Shown here: positions 17,402-17,908 of the stretch, piece after piece
How the letters are laid out: each line of letters opens with the position of its first letter
How positions within the stretch are numbered: the stretch's first letter is position 1
NCBI GenBank assembly: GCA_025765595.1
Contig: JAIVFH010000481.1
Coordinates: 1 to 17,908 of the forward strand
Direction of reading: 5' to 3'
Origin: Obelidium mucronatum
Taxonomy: Eukaryota > Chytridiomycota > Chytridiomycetes > Chytridiales > Chytriomycetaceae
DNA: 17,908 nucleotides
Position numbers and translations under genes: made by a program
The notes under the pieces: generated by a model
What the model was told of the DNA's origin: nothing
The model's database searches: none
The model's input: only the letters and a program-made list of their open reading frames with translations

Positions 17402-17908
17402 CAGAAAGAGTTTCTGACTCGGCCTCGCTTTCGGCAGCTTTTTCTTGCTGCTGCTGATAATGCTGCGTTCCAGATTTAAGTTGTATCTCTTCGATTGAAG
17501 AAAATGTCGTGCTAGAAAGGACGAGTGTTTTTGTACGAAATTGAATATTCGGCCAGTGGAAAATCCGAAATGAATATCAATACCTGTCCACATATGACAC
17601 AATCTTTTCCCGTTGTTTAAGCAAGGAAGCGGAAGTGGGTCTCAAAACGCTCTCAGAAACGACTTTCTTGGCAACTTTTTTAACAGTCTTTTTTGGTCCC
17701 GTCGACGCATTGTTCAGCGACTTCGATGATACATGAACACTAGATGTACTGCCTCTCTGTGATGTTTTCCTGAGTGGGGCCGCAGCAGGGGCAGCCGCAG
17801 CCCTTGGGTCCTTCGAGCCACGAGCTAGATACCCTGTAGATCCTCCCAGACTTGCAGATGACGCGTTTTTCTCGTCTTTGAGTTTAATCAGAGTCCCGGG
17901 GGCTTGGT
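17402..17908 (-). CDS. Ser/Ala/Lys-rich N-terminal exons running off the window (partial)
   Basis: One frame is open from the window edge to 17584, a 72-bp intron follows (17583-17512, GTATTG..CTAG), and the same phase continues from 17511. The sequence is low-complexity and basic: Ala/Pro tract, STSSVHVSSKS, GPKKTVKKVAKK, then LLKQREKIVSYVDR. After the intron come Gln-rich and Glu/Ser-rich stretches (HYQQQQEKAAESEAESE). No domain is recognised. It may be the N-terminal extension of the condensation-like protein, but the frame changes near 17400. It could also be the tail of a separate gene. Confidence 0.5.

Noticed and set aside
1..17908. tRNA, rRNA or bacterial operon features
   Set aside because: No cloverleaf with conserved arm motifs or rRNA core sequence was noticed on either strand, and gene structure is eukaryotic; a covariance search could not be run.

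Overview
The window is a compact, intron-dense eukaryotic nuclear segment. Most genes resolve into exons separated by introns of 45-90 bp with GT..AG ends, intergenic gaps are short, and AATAAA signals sit just after several stops. Two neighbouring spliceosome genes (SNIP1/Pml1 and PRPF38B types) and a Crinkler-type NTPase/nuclease protein suggest an early-diverging fungus, most likely a chytrid. That placement is inference, because no rRNA or mitochondrial sequence is present to test it.

Layout: (1) 3-858 (+), the 3' part of a low-complexity Q/S/G-rich protein that becomes continuous once two 47-bp introns are removed. (2) 1045-5751 (+), an ankyrin domain (1045-1930) and a long coiled coil (3084-5751), separated by an array of about 38 tiny GC-rich hairpins, all with a GAA loop on the + strand. 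Phases permit one gene in which the array lies in a 1.2-kb intron. (3) 5844-7776 (+), an intact ankyrin plus coiled-coil paralogue. (4) 7917-8763 (-), a five-exon SNIP1/Pml1 FHA protein. (5) 8876-11450 (-), a Crinkler/RHS-type protein. (6) 11769-12322 (-), an uncertain membrane protein. (7) 12414-13835 (-), a seven-exon PRPF38B with a 12-nt micro-exon. (8) 13868-14671 (+), a degenerate Rab-like GTPase whose ATG is 32 bp from that of PRPF38B. (9) 14818-17908 (-), pieces of a condensation-domain (NRPS-type acyltransferase) protein behind a Ser/Ala/Lys-rich N-terminal exon that runs off the window. These pieces could not be joined in one frame.

Functionally, SNIP1/Pml1 (RES complex) and PRPF38B both act in spliceosome assembly and activation. 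The Crinkler-like protein, the paired ankyrin/coiled-coil genes, the hairpin array and the broken condensation gene look like lineage-specific accessory content. Because the conserved genes parse without any frameshift, the reading-frame breaks elsewhere are more likely biological decay or unrecognised exons than general sequencing error.
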